Positions 27,022-36,702 of a stretch of 64,000 bases of DNA are shown here, piece by piece. The position numbers and the translations under genes were made by a program. The stretch comes from Leptotrichia hongkongensis (GTDB taxonomy: Bacteria > Fusobacteriota > Fusobacteriia > Fusobacteriales > Leptotrichiaceae). The first letter of the stretch is position 1, and every line of letters starts with the position of its first letter. The stretch is from assembly GCF_041538065.1 (NCBI RefSeq), contig NZ_JBGORW010000009.1, positions 62,001 to 126,000 of the forward strand. Direction: 5' to 3'. The notes beneath the pieces were generated by a model. It was not told the origin of the DNA and searched no databases. It saw nothing but the letters and a program-made list of their open reading frames with translations.

Positions 27022-28566
27022 GTGAAAGAAAAAATTATTATCATCGATTTTGGTTCACAATACAGCCAATTAATTGCCAGAAGAATTAGAGAGATGGAAG
27101 TTTATTGTGAAATTGTGCCTTTAATTGATATTGAAAAAATAAAAAATGGAGAAGAAAAGCTAAAAGGTATCATCTTTTCAGGAGGTCCTGCTTCAGTTTA
27201 TGAAAAAGGTGCTCCAACTGTAAATCCTGAAGTATTTAACTTAAATCTTCCTATTTTGGGAATTTGCTATGGAATGCAACTAATCACACACTTAAACGGC
27301 GGAAAAGTTGAAAAAGCAGATTCAAGAGAGTTTGGGAAAGCTGTATTAGAAGTAGAAAATAACGACAATCCTTTGTTTACAGGAGTAAAAAAATCTTCTA
27401 ACATCTGGATGAGCCACAACGATCACATCACAGAATTGCCAACAGGCTTTGAAATTATCGCAAAAACAGATTCATCAATCGCCGCAATTACAAACAACAA
27501 CGGAATTTATGCACTTCAATTCCACCCAGAAGTAGTCCATTCTGAATGTGGAACACAAATTTTAGAAAATTTTGTATTTAACATCTGTAAATGCGAAAAA
27601 AACTGGAAAATTTCAAGTTTTATTACTGAAAAAACAAAATCCATCAAGGAAACTGTCGGAGATGAACACGTACTGCTTGCCCTTTCTGGTGGAGTAGATT
27701 CATCAGTTGCCGCAGTTCTGATTAACAACGCAATCGGACACCAGCTTACTTGTATGTTTGTAGATACTGGTCTTCTAAGAAAAGATGAAGGAAAAAAAGT
27801 TCTTGAATATTACAAAAAACACTTTGACTTAAACATTGTTTTCGTTGATGCAAAAGACAGATTTTTAAACAAATTAAAAGGCGTAGATGAACCTGAAGCC
27901 AAGAGAAAAATCATTGGAAACGAATTTATCGAAGTCTTTAACGAAGAAATTAGAAAACTTAAAGGACAGGAAGGTGCAAAATTCCTAGCACAAGGTACAA
28001 TCTATCCTGATGTAATCGAATCACAATCCATAAAAGGCCCTTCGCACACAATAAAATCTCACCATAACGTAGGAGGATTGCCAGAAGACTTGCAATTTGA
28101 ATTACTTGAACCTTTAAAAGAACTATTTAAAGACGAAGTACGAAAAGTAGGACATGAACTTGGACTGCCTGACACAATTATAAAAAGACATCCATTCCCA
28201 GGTCCAGGACTTGGAATCAGAGTTATCGGAGAAGTAACTCCTGACAAAGTAAAAATCCTTCAAGAAGCCGACGATATCTTTATCACAGAACTAATAGAAA
28301 AAGGACTTTACGACAAAGTAGATCAGGCATTCGTAACATTATTACCTGTAAAAACTGTCGGAGTTATGGGCGACCAAAGAACTTATGAATACGTAGCAGC
28401 TATTCGTTCAGTAAATACCATCGACTTCATGACTGCTACTTGGTCAAAACTTCCTTACGAATTCTTGGAAGAAGTGTCAAATAAAATTATAAACAAAGTA
28501 AACGGTATTAATAGAATCGTGTATGATATTTCTTCTAAACCGCCGGGAACTATTGAATGGGAGTAA
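27022..28566 (+). CDS. guaA: GMP synthase (glutamine-hydrolysing) GuaA
   Basis: 514 residues, the usual length. The class I glutamine amidotransferase half carries GICYGMQ (nucleophile Cys) and HPEVVHSE (His, Glu); the ATP pyrophosphatase half carries the P-loop LSGGVDSSV; the C-terminal dimerisation domain ends in the conserved KPPGTIEWE. It converts XMP to GMP with glutamine and ATP. Starts with GTG behind GAGGTGA. I looked for a purine-type riboswitch in the 120-bp leader and see none. No terminator is visible before the PHP/ATPase gene 44 bp downstream, so read-through is likely. Confidence 0.97.
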   Translation: MKEKIIIIDFGSQYSQLIARRIREMEVYCEIVPLIDIEKIKNGEEKLKGIIFSGGPASVYEKGAPTVNPEVFNLNLPILGICYGMQLITHLNGGKVEKADSREFGKAVLEVENNDNPLFTGVKKSSNIWMSHNDHITELPTGFEIIAKTDSSIAAITNNNGIYALQFHPEVVHSECGTQILENFVFNICKCEKNWKISSFITEKTKSIKETVGDEHVLLALSGGVDSSVAAVLINNAIGHQLTCMFVDTGLLRKDEGKKVLEYYKKHFDLNIVFVDAKDRFLNKLKGVDEPEAKRKIIGNEFIEVFNEEIRKLKGQEGAKFLAQGTIYPDVIESQSIKGPSHTIKSHHNVGGLPEDLQFELLEPLKELFKDEVRKVGHELGLPDTIIKRHPFPGPGLGIRVIGEVTPDKVKILQEADDIFITELIEKGLYDKVDQAFVTLLPVKTVGVMGDQRTYEYVAAIRSVNTIDFMTATWSKLPYEFLEEVSNKIINKVNGINRIVYDISSKPPGTIEWE

Positions 28567-28610
28567 TAATCATTTTTTTTAATAACCTATACAAAAATTA
28601 GGAGGATAAT

Positions 28611-31157
28611 ATGTCAAATAGAGGCTCAGAATGGAGAAAATGGGATTTACATTTACATACAGCAAGCTCTTATGATTATAAATATAAAGCAGGTGATTCA
28701 GACGAAATTTTAATAGATAAATTAACAGAAAATAACATAGAAGGTGTTGTAATAACAGATCATTTTGTTATAGATAAAAATAGAATAGAGAATTTAAAGC
28801 GGATAGCAGAAGAGAAAAAAACTAAAATTAAATTTTTTCCAGGAGTAGAACTTAGAACTGATAAAGGAGATACAAATATTCATATAATTCTAATATTTTC
28901 AAATGAAACTGATATAGATACATTGTCTAAAGATTTTGAATATTTTAAAAGAAATACTTCAAAAGCAAACGATAGTGAGACTACTATTTACTGGGACTAT
29001 AATGATATTGTTAAATTTGCTCAAGAACGAAATGGACTTATATCTATTCATGCTGGACATAAATCTAATGGCATTGATGAAAGAATAACAAATAAATTAG
29101 AACATAATCAAGCTATCAAAATAGAATATTCAAAAACTGTTGATATATTTGAAATGGGAAAAGTCAAAGATCTGGAGGGTTATAAAAATCATGTTTTTCC
29201 TAAAATTGGCAGGCGTCCTTTGATTATTTCTTCTGACAATCATGATCCACGATGTTATGATAATAATAAATGTTTATGGATTAAATCTGATTTAACATTT
29301 GAAGGTTTAAAACAAATCATCTACGAACCAGACGAAAGAATAAAATATGGAAAAAGTAATCCAAATGATAAGTTAGATTATCTATTAATCGATTATTTAG
29401 AATATGATGATAATAAAAAGATATTTTTTAATAGTGGATTAAATACAATTATAGGCGGAAGGAGTACAGGAAAATCCACTCTATTAAATTCTATTGCTAA
29501 ATATCAAAATAATCCAAATTCAAAAGAAGATCATTACACATTACCAAATGTTAAAGTTATATGGCGTGATGGACAATTAGATGCAGCAAGAGAAGTAGAA
29601 TTTATTCCTCAAGAATTTATGATTAATATTTCAAAAAACACTAAAGATTTGAATAATTTACTTCATAAAATAATTAAAGAAAAAGATATGACTAAAGAAG
29701 AGGATAAATACAAAGAGAATGTTAATGAAGTCCGAGAAAACATAAACAGATATTTAAATGAATATTTTTCTAAAATAGATTTAATAAATGAAATATCTAA
29801 ACCAGAAGGAGACAGAGAAGGTATAACTAAAAGTATAGAGGAACTAAATAAAAAAATTAACTTAATACGATTGAATAGTCAATTTGATGAAAAAGAAAAT
29901 AACTTGTATCAAGAAAAATGTCTGGAACTTGCTAATTTGCAAGAGGATTTACAAAAAAATGAATCTGAAAGTAAAAACTTATTAATATTAAGAGATAAAC
30001 CTCTTACTGTCAATATCAATCTAGAGAATATTAGTGATGAAAATAAACAATTATTAAACACAAAATTATCCGCTATCGTAAGTCAATTAAATAATGAATG
30101 GGAACATTCTATAAATGAGGTTATAAATGAAGTTAATCATAACATAACAAATTTAAAAAATAATATTAATACTGTAGAAGCATCTGAAATATACATTAAA
30201 GGAAATGAACTAAAAGATAAAAATACAGAATTAAGTGAATTAGAAACAAAACTTTCACTAGAAAAACAAAAATTAAATGTAATAGAAAACTATGAACAAA
30301 AAATTATGAATCTAAAAGAGCAAATAAAACATTATTCTATAAATATTGTAAAAGAATTTATTAAATATAAAGATGAAATTAGTTTATTAGAAAAAACTTT
30401 TAATATCAATGAAAATGAACTATCAATAAAAATAAATCCTGTACTAACTGACTTTTCAAAAAAAATAGACTATTTAAATGCTCGTAATAAAAATAGCAAT
30501 GACTTTGTTGAAAAATTCAAAAATATTATGATTAATAACAACAATGAAGGGATGAAAAAAGAATTATTAGAAATTTTTAATAATAATGATCTAGTATTTA
30601 ATAGAAACAAAACTCTTAAAGATTTCATTAATGATATTTTTTCTTCTAATTGGTTCACATATGATTATATCATCACTTACCAAAAAGATGAGTTCAAGAA
30701 TATGTCTCAAGGTAAAAAATCATTTGTAATTTTAAAATTATTATTAGAATTTAGTGATAATAAAAAACCTGTGTTAATCGATCAACCTGAAGATAGTTTA
30801 GATAACAGAGCAATTTATCATGAATTAAGAAATTATATTCTAAAAACTAAAAAACAAAGACAAGTTATTATTGTTACACATAATGCTAATGTAGTAGTTG
30901 GAGCTGATGCTGAAAATATAATTATTGCAAATCAACACAATGAAAAAGAAAAAAATAGAGATTCTGTTAAATTTCAATATGTCAATGGTTCATTAGAAAA
31001 TACAAAACCGAAAGATGAAAAATGCGAATATATTTTAGAATCACAAGGAATTAGAGAGCATATATTCGATATTTTAGAAGGTGGAACAGAAGCATTTGTT
31101 AAAAGAGAACAAAAATATAATGTTAATAATTCATTGAAAAATAAATACAAAATGTAA
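28611..31157 (+). CDS. PHP-domain plus SMC-like ATPase protein (TrlF family type)
   Basis: 848 residues. An N-terminal PHP phosphoesterase domain shows DLHLHTASS (HxH at 14-16), ITDHF, PGVELRT, SIHAGH and SSDNHD, the expected metal ligands. Then an ABC/SMC-type ATPase: Walker A GGRSTGKST at about 282-290, two to three long coiled-coil segments (about 370-640), SQGKKS as degenerate signature, Walker B and D-loop VLIDQPEDSLDNR near 720, and VTHNANV as switch His. This order matches TrlF-like proteins and resembles nuclease-ATPase defence proteins; the cellular role is unproven. GGAGG precedes ATG. Its codons are richer in ATA, TTA and AAT than guaA, in line with acquisition by transfer. No partner gene adjoins. 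Confidence 0.8.
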   Translation: MSNRGSEWRKWDLHLHTASSYDYKYKAGDSDEILIDKLTENNIEGVVITDHFVIDKNRIENLKRIAEEKKTKIKFFPGVELRTDKGDTNIHIILIFSNETDIDTLSKDFEYFKRNTSKANDSETTIYWDYNDIVKFAQERNGLISIHAGHKSNGIDERITNKLEHNQAIKIEYSKTVDIFEMGKVKDLEGYKNHVFPKIGRRPLIISSDNHDPRCYDNNKCLWIKSDLTFEGLKQIIYEPDERIKYGKSNPNDKLDYLLIDYLEYDDNKKIFFNSGLNTIIGGRSTGKSTLLNSIAKYQNNPNSKEDHYTLPNVKVIWRDGQLDAAREVEFIPQEFMINISKNTKDLNNLLHKIIKEKDMTKEEDKYKENVNEVRENINRYLNEYFSKIDLINEISKPEGDREGITKSIEELNKKINLIRLNSQFDEKENNLYQEKCLELANLQEDLQKNESESKNLLILRDKPLTVNINLENISDENKQLLNTKLSAIVSQLNNEWEHSINEVINEVNHNITNLKNNINTVEASEIYIKGNELKDKNTELSELETKLSLEKQKLNVIENYEQKIMNLKEQIKHYSINIVKEFIKYKDEISLLEKTFNINENELSIKINPVLTDFSKKIDYLNARNKNSNDFVEKFKNIMINNNNEGMKKELLEIFNNNDLVFNRNKTLKDFINDIFSSNWFTYDYIITYQKDEFKNMSQGKKSFVILKLLLEFSDNKKPVLIDQPEDSLDNRAIYHELRNYILKTKKQRQVIIVTHNANVVVGADAENIIIANQHNEKEKNRDSVKFQYVNGSLENTKPKDEKCEYILESQGIREHIFDILEGGTEAFVKREQKYNVNNSLKNKYKM

Positions 31158-31552
31158 CTTTCCTAATTTAAATCCAAATTCCCAGTTTGTTAGATTATGT
31201 TTTTATTTTATTATACTGTTTACTATCTCATGTTAATTCCATAAGAAAAATTAAAAACCAGAAACATAGCTAGAAAAAATTTCATAACCTTTATCTCTAA
31301 CCTCAGTTTCATTATATATAACACAGTTTATTGTACCGTAATATTACATTCTCTTCATTTGAATAATATGAAAAACTAGGATAGTTTGAATCTGATTTTC
31401 TTGTAGAATAAAAAAATTCATGCAGTATATCAAAAATACATTATAAAACCTCCAAATTTATCCTTTTAAGTAAAAAATAATAATAAATATAAAAGAAACA
31501 AACTTTTTTATGTTATAAATTAATTGATAATAATAAAAAGGAGAAAATAAAA
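31158..31552 (-). pseudogene. Intergenic stretch with possible decayed gene remnant
   Basis: On the minus strand, short frames can be pieced together: GGAGG near 31445, then a protein-like stretch of about 35 codons (HEFFYSTRKSDSNYPSFSYY), a shift of frame, and YNETEVRDKGYEIFSSYV before a stop near 31250. A separate frame encodes MKFFLAMFLVFNFSYG, which looks like a signal peptide. This may be a broken exported-protein gene, or chance. Otherwise nothing is seen here. Confidence 0.2.
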
Positions 31553-32008
31553 ATGAAAAATTTGAAAGTAATTATGATTACATCTATGCTAGTTATCTCA
31601 ATTACTGGAATGGCAGCAAATTTTAAGATGTTTAAAAAGAAAAAGAAAGACAATACTTCTTCAACACAAATTGCTCCATCTACAAAAACAGGAAATCCAG
31701 CATCTGTTTACTGTGAAAAACAAGGTGGTAAGTCTGTTATTGTAAAAGGAAGCAAAGGAGAATATGGTGTTTGTCAATTAAAAGACGGTACATCTATTGA
31801 AGAATGGGAATTTTATAAACAAAACAATACTCCACAAAGTCTTGAAGCAGAAATGATAGGAACTCCAAATCCAGCTGCAAAATTCTGTGTTGACAAAGGT
31901 GGTAAATCTATTACAGTTAAAGATAAAAGAGGTAACGAAAAAGGTGTATGTAAATTTAAAAATGGTACACAAATTGATGAATGGGATTATTACAGACAAA
32001 ATAACTAA
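31553..32008 (+). CDS. Exported protein with two DUF333 domains
   Basis: 151 residues. A signal peptide (LKVIMITSMLVISITGMAA) is followed by a Lys-rich stretch, then two copies of a ~45-residue unit: NPASVYCEKQGGKSV...GVCQLKDGTSIEEWEFY and NPAAKFCVDKGGKSI...GVCKFKNGTQIDEWDYY. Each has two Cys and an EW motif, the DUF333 pattern found in small bacterial lipoproteins of unknown function. Two Cys per unit suggest disulfide bonds in the periplasm. Single-gene unit with good Shine-Dalgarno and its own terminator. Confidence 0.8.
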   Translation: MKNLKVIMITSMLVISITGMAANFKMFKKKKKDNTSSTQIAPSTKTGNPASVYCEKQGGKSVIVKGSKGEYGVCQLKDGTSIEEWEFYKQNNTPQSLEAEMIGTPNPAAKFCVDKGGKSITVKDKRGNEKGVCKFKNGTQIDEWDYYRQNN

Positions 32009-32038
32009 TGATTTTAAACTCCATAATACTATTTAAAG

Positions 32039-32068
32039 ATGACAAATTTATTGATTTGTCATTTTTTA
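32039..32068 (+). terminator. Intrinsic terminator of the DUF333 gene
   Basis: ATGACAAAT pairs with ATTTGTCAT (9 bp, loop TTATTG), then six T. Confidence 0.85.
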
Positions 32069-32094
32069 TTATCAAAAAGTTTAAAATCTGAAAA

Positions 32095-32196
32095 TATACT
32101 CAAACCTATTTTAAATTAAACTGCTAAAATTATATAAATTTAAGGTTTGAGTAAAATAGTCATAGCTTTTGAGTTTGGTTTTAAAGTTTTACTATA
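32095..32196 (+). repeat. R1 dispersed intergenic repeat, copy 3
   Basis: Reference copy used here for orientation: begins TATACTCAAACCTATTTT, has GGTTTGAGTA in the middle and GAGTTTGGTTTTAAAG near the end, and closes with TTTTACTATA. Lies about 25 bp past a terminator. Confidence 0.85.
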
Positions 32197-32221
32197 ATAG
32201 TAATTCTAATTTGAAATATTA

Positions 32222-32420
32222 TACTGATACTATTCCCCATTTAAATAACTGACTTAATTACAAACTTTTTTAATAAAGTATATAAAACTAATATTTTTAA
32301 ATGATTGAAATATAATTTTTATTTTTTAAATATAGTCTAGTATAAATAAGTTGAATGATTATAAGTTAATTATCAAATAATCTTATTATAAAAACTTGTT
32401 ACTATTTTTAAAAATGATTT
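32222..32420 (-). repeat. R4 AT-rich dispersed repeat, uninterrupted copy
   Basis: Reverse-orientation relative of 17160-17345 and of the sequences flanking R3 at 46540. It contains CATTTAAATAACTGACTTAA, TATAATTTTTATTTTTTAAA and ATTATAAGTTAATTATCAAA, recognisable in the other copies. The joint that holds R3 elsewhere is closed here. Limits approximate. Confidence 0.45.
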
Positions 32421-32601
32421 ATTATTAAATAATATCTGTGTTTTTTTAATTTTGCTCTAATTTCTAAGAAAATTAATTATAAATATGAAAAAATTGATAT
32501 AAAAAAGACTTATATTTAAAACTTTTTTGTCGTTTTATATGGTATAATTATAACGAATGAAAAATTAATTATAAACAAATAATATACAAAGGAGTTTTAA
32601 T

Positions 32602-35600
32602 ATGAAAAAGATTTTATTATTAATTAGCCTTATTACCGTGCTATCAAGTTGTGGCGGTGGTGGAGGCGGTGGAAGTTCTTCATCACAAACAGGTTCAGCC
32701 ACTCCGGTTCCAACTCCAAACCAGCCGAGCAATAATAATAACCAGACACAAAATCCAAATCTCCCAAATAACAGTCAAACACAAAATAATCCATCCCAAT
32801 CGGGATTAAATAATCAATCAGGAACTAACAACAATAATTCTTCTCCAAATCAAGTTCCAGAAAATAAAACTTTTACAGGAAGAGGAGTTGATGTTGCTGT
32901 ATTAGATAGTAATTTTTTATCATCTGATGTTCATACTAATCAATTGTACAATAAGCAAAGTTATATTAATGAAATAATAGACAAAGAGTTTAAAGACAGG
33001 TTTATTAAAGAGCCAATGGCTAATACAGCTTATTTAAGCAAAAATGATCACGGGATACTTGTAGCTTCTATTTTAGGTGGAAATAGTGGTACTGGTGCGA
33101 CTGGTGCAAAAATTCACGGTGTAAGCATTAGTCAAGGAAGCGGATTTTATTTAGATATAAACAAATATCAAGAACTTCAAAATAGAGGAATTAGAATATA
33201 TAGCCACTCTTTTGGTACACAACAAACATTAGGAGAATTTAATTCTACTAATTTTAGAGAGCCATTTAGAATATATTTAAGAAAACTTGGTGAAACAATT
33301 ACTCTGCCAGAAAATGATAACAGAGTTAACAATTTAATAAATTTTTACAAAAATGCGGTAAATCAAGGTTCATTATTTGTTTGGGCTGCAGGTAACAGAC
33401 GCGCTGATGAAACGACTATGGATGAAGTAAGTATTCAAGCAGGATTGCCTTATTATGTATCTGGACTTTATAAAGGATGGATTGCTGTAACAGGAGTACA
33501 TTCAGATGGAAGCGAATATAATCCTCATCTAGCAAGAGCAGGAAGAGCTAAATGGTGGACTGTAGCTGCAAATGGTGAATGCGGACTTCCAGGATGCTCA
33601 GAATACGGTTCATCCTTTGCAACACCAAAAGTATCTGCCCTTGCTGCTAAATTAAAAGAAAAATTTCCATGGATGACTGGACACGAAATACAGCAAACGA
33701 TACTTACAACTGCCACAGATTTAGGAGATCCAGGCGTAGACAGTACTTTTGGATGGGGATTTTTAAATGAAGAAAAAGCATTAAAAGGTCCTTCTCAATT
33801 CAGTAATGAACTACTTGTTGGGGAACATGCTTCTAATGCAGGAGCAAAAGGTCAATTTAATGCAAATATTGGAGATAATATAACTTCAAAATTTGAAAAT
33901 GACATTACAGGTTTAGGTGGTTTAAAAAAATCTGGTAATGGTACATTAATATTATCTGGAAATAACGACTATCAAGGAGCTACTACTATAGAAGGCGGAA
34001 CTTTAGAAATACAGAAAGAAAATGGATCACCAATAACTATAAAATCAGGCGGAACTTTAGTAACTACTCCTACAACTGTTATTGGATTGAAAAATTACAG
34101 CGGAAACCTATCGCCAGTAAATGTTAAAAATGAAGGTGGAACTCTAGAAAATAGAGGCTCTGGAGCAGTTATAACTGGAAACTATGAAGCAACCGCAGGT
34201 TCTGTAACAAAAGCTCAAATAGGAACAAAACTCACAGTAAGAGGAACAGTAAACTTAAACGGAGGAAATACAACTTTACAAACATTAAGCAATGGAAGAT
34301 ATATTACTGCAAAACCTCTATCTTCAACAGTAATCGAAGCTGAGAAGGGAATTAATGGAAATTTTGATAAAGTAGAAACTCCTGAATTGATAAATGGAAC
34401 TGTAGAAACTGTTGATAATAAGATAAATGTAAAATTAAGCAGAAAAAATGTATTAGACTATATAGAAAAAATATCAGAATCTGACGAGATGCAGAAAAAT
34501 ACTGCTCAAAACTTGGAAACTGCTTTCCAAAACCTAGATCAAAGCATTGAAAACGGAACTGCTGGAAATGTAGCTCAATTTGAAAGAAAAGCTGCCACTC
34601 TACAAGCTCTTACTTCTTCTAACAGGGCTGCAGTCCTAGACAGTCTGTCTGGACAAATTTACGCTTCTGCACAAGCACTTACATTTCAGCATTCACAAAC
34701 TGTAAGCAAGGACTTGTCAAACAGATTAGTTATGCTTGGAACACTTGACAACGTTGGAGATAAATTTGGACTATGGATTTCTGGTTTTGATGCCAATGGT
34801 ACGTTAAAACAGGATGGATATGGTAAAGGAGATACTAAAGTTGCTGGTGGACAAGTCGGAGTAGACAAGCAGTTTGGTGAAAACCTTATCTTAGGTACTG
34901 CACTGTCCTATTCAAAAGCTGATGTTAAATTTGACAGATATGGTGGAAAATCTGATGCGAACAACTTCGGAGTTTCGTTATATGGAAGATTAGGAAACAA
35001 AGATGTTCCATTCTACCTTCAAGGCCGTCTTGGTATCGGATTTGTTGACAGTGATGTTGAAAGAGACATTATTTTAAGCAATAATGATTTTACAAGAGCA
35101 AAAATTAATCATAATGACAAAGTTTATTCTGGATATTTAGAAACAGGATATGATATTAAAAATAGTAGTGGAGATTTCGTTGTAACACCATTTGTAGGAT
35201 TAACTCATGATACAGTTGTAAGAGGTTCATTCTCTGAAGAGAAGAGCCAGTTCGGACTGACTGCTGACAAGAAGAACTACAACCAGACAGCAGCATTACT
35301 TGGACTTAGAGTTGGAAAATCTGTAAACTGGAACAATGGAAGCAAGACTACATTCCAAGGTTACGTAACACATCAGAGAGCATTCAATGAGCAGGACTTG
35401 AGCTTTGACGCAAGATACACTGGACTGCCTGGAGCAACTTTCAAGGTAAAAGGTATTGGGCTTTCTAAGAACAAGACTTGGGCTGGAATTGGAGCATTGA
35501 CGGAAGTAAATTCTGGATTTGGATGGTATGTGAACTATGACGGTTCTATTGACAGTGGAAAAGGTAAAGGTAATAACAATGTCTTTACTACTGGACTTAG

Positions 35601-35613
35601 ATTTAACTTCTAA
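32602..35613 (+). CDS. Autotransporter serine protease 2 (subtilisin-like S8 passenger, lipoprotein-type signal)
   Basis: 1003 residues, ATG behind AAAGGAG. Lipobox VLSSC with Cys17 and a Gly7 run, then an Asn/Gln/Pro-rich linker to about residue 90. S8 triad: Asp102 (AVLDSN), His150 (NDHGILVA) and Ser338 (GSSFATP); oxyanion Asn265 in WAAGN. A loop carries GECGLPGCSEYG, two Cys likely disulfide-bonded, absent from autotransporter 1. A passenger-associated repeat (GNGTLILSGNNDYQG) and a C-terminal barrel ending GLRFNF follow. The last ~430 residues differ from autotransporter 1 at only a handful of positions, while the protease halves are clearly diverged. Predicted surface or secreted protease. 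Confidence 0.93.
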   Translation: MKKILLLISLITVLSSCGGGGGGGSSSSQTGSATPVPTPNQPSNNNNQTQNPNLPNNSQTQNNPSQSGLNNQSGTNNNNSSPNQVPENKTFTGRGVDVAVLDSNFLSSDVHTNQLYNKQSYINEIIDKEFKDRFIKEPMANTAYLSKNDHGILVASILGGNSGTGATGAKIHGVSISQGSGFYLDINKYQELQNRGIRIYSHSFGTQQTLGEFNSTNFREPFRIYLRKLGETITLPENDNRVNNLINFYKNAVNQGSLFVWAAGNRRADETTMDEVSIQAGLPYYVSGLYKGWIAVTGVHSDGSEYNPHLARAGRAKWWTVAANGECGLPGCSEYGSSFATPKVSALAAKLKEKFPWMTGHEIQQTILTTATDLGDPGVDSTFGWGFLNEEKALKGPSQFSNELLVGEHASNAGAKGQFNANIGDNITSKFENDITGLGGLKKSGNGTLILSGNNDYQGATTIEGGTLEIQKENGSPITIKSGGTLVTTPTTVIGLKNYSGNLSPVNVKNEGGTLENRGSGAVITGNYEATAGSVTKAQIGTKLTVRGTVNLNGGNTTLQTLSNGRYITAKPLSSTVIEAEKGINGNFDKVETPELINGTVETVDNKINVKLSRKNVLDYIEKISESDEMQKNTAQNLETAFQNLDQSIENGTAGNVAQFERKAATLQALTSSNRAAVLDSLSGQIYASAQALTFQHSQTVSKDLSNRLVMLGTLDNVGDKFGLWISGFDANGTLKQDGYGKGDTKVAGGQVGVDKQFGENLILGTALSYSKADVKFDRYGGKSDANNFGVSLYGRLGNKDVPFYLQGRLGIGFVDSDVERDIILSNNDFTRAKINHNDKVYSGYLETGYDIKNSSGDFVVTPFVGLTHDTVVRGSFSEEKSQFGLTADKKNYNQTAALLGLRVGKSVNWNNGSKTTFQGYVTHQRAFNEQDLSFDARYTGLPGATFKVKGIGLSKNKTWAGIGALTEVNSGFGWYVNYDGSIDSGKGKGNNNVFTTGLRFNF

Positions 35614-35628
35614 TTACTTTAAATAAAA

Positions 35629-35665
35629 AAGGACTGACTTAAAATTTAGGTACAGTCCTTATTTT
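35629..35665 (+). terminator. Intrinsic terminator of autotransporter 2
   Basis: AAGGACTG (35629) pairs with CAGTCCTT (35653), then ATTTTTATTG. Also faces the convergent gene ending at 35671. Confidence 0.8.
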
Positions 35666-35670
35666 TATTG

Positions 35671-36036
35671 TTATTTTGTAAGATTACATGAAATATCTTT
35701 ACCGTCTTGATTGAATACTGCCTCATCACCTTTTATGTGAATTTCAATTTTTCCATTGCTATATCGTGAACCGCTTCCCGATACAACCTGATCCAGTTGA
35801 AATTTAGCATTTGATGCAGCATCTACTAGTTGAATACTATTATTTGTAATATAATTTACAACATATTGCTTTCCATTACAACTAAATTTTTGTGAAACAA
35901 TAGCTTTACGTCTGTCATTTATTACTGGATGTTTTCTCTTTATTCTTCTATGTCGGCTTGCTGCGACTACATTTAATGAACTTCCTAATAATAAAATTCC
36001 TGCTATTATTGTCACTGCTTTTCCAATTAATTTCAT
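35671..36036 (-). CDS. Exported MliC-like (lysozyme inhibitor family) protein
   Basis: 121 residues with a signal peptide (LIGKAVTIIAGILLLGSSLNVVAA). The mature part shows the MliC/PliC pattern: FSCNGKQYVVNY at the start, VVSGSGSRYSNGKIEIHIKGDEA in the middle (the SGSGxxY and KGxEA segments that contact c-type lysozyme) and a second Cys in ISCNL near the end, expected to form the single disulfide. It lacks a lipobox, so it would be free in the periplasm. A basic linker (RHRRIKRKH) precedes the domain. It follows the NlpC/P60 gene by 18 bp in one operon. Family call is by motif only. Confidence 0.7.
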   Translation of the reverse strand: MKLIGKAVTIIAGILLLGSSLNVVAASRHRRIKRKHPVINDRRKAIVSQKFSCNGKQYVVNYITNNSIQLVDAASNAKFQLDQVVSGSGSRYSNGKIEIHIKGDEAVFNQDGKDISCNLTK

Positions 36037-36054
36037 AAAATTCCTACTTTCTTT

Positions 36055-36702
36055 TTATGCATTGTGAACTCTCACACCATATTTAAAATATTTTCTCCAA
36101 TAAGGGCTCTTTAATGAAGACATTACTACTCCTTTTGAAGACGATGCATTTATAAACAATGAATTTCCAACATAAACTGCTGTATGGCTTACTCTATTAT
36201 CTGGTCTAAAATAAACAATATCTCCTGATTTCAAATTCTTCGCTGAAACTCTTGTCCCTTTTTTTATTTGTTGCTGTGAAACTCTAGGAAGTTCTTTATT
36301 AAAGGCTTCACGGTAAACTCTACGTGTTAAGGCCGAACAGTCAATTCCATTTTTAGAATCTCCACCCCATGCATATTTTGTCCCTCTCCATTTTTTGTAA
36401 GATGTCAAAAGTTTTCTTTCAACAGCTACTTTTTTTCTTTCATGAGCAGATCCTGAAGACATTACTTTAGCATGTCTTTGTCTTAATTCTGTCATTTTTG
36501 TCTCAATAAGAGCACTTTTATTATTTGAAGGAATTCCATAAATTCCTGTATTTCCTGCACTATGACTTTTTCTGTTATTTACAGGTTTGTGAGAAGTTTT
36601 CGCTTTGTCAATTTTTTTAGTTTTTGAAGTTTTTGCGTGTAAATTTGATCCTACAAAAGCAGATAACATACATACTGCTGTTAAAAACTTATTTTTTCTC
36701 AT
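36055..36702 (-). CDS. NlpC/P60 (C40) peptidoglycan endopeptidase, MepS/Spr-like
   Basis: 215 residues: signal peptide to about residue 23, a basic Ser/Lys-rich linker, a helical region, then the NlpC/P60 domain from about 100. Catalytic Cys122 is in GIDCSAL and His173 in VSHTAVYVG. The third catalytic position is Asn185 (FINASSSKGV) where MepS/Spr has His; Asn or Gln is tolerated in some NlpC/P60 enzymes. The C-terminal PYWRKYFKYGVRV closely resembles MepS. Predicted to cut peptide cross-links in peptidoglycan. First gene of a pair with the MliC-like protein. Confidence 0.88.
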   Translation of the reverse strand: MRKNKFLTAVCMLSAFVGSNLHAKTSKTKKIDKAKTSHKPVNNRKSHSAGNTGIYGIPSNNKSALIETKMTELRQRHAKVMSSGSAHERKKVAVERKLLTSYKKWRGTKYAWGGDSKNGIDCSALTRRVYREAFNKELPRVSQQQIKKGTRVSAKNLKSGDIVYFRPDNRVSHTAVYVGNSLFINASSSKGVVMSSLKSPYWRKYFKYGVRVHNA

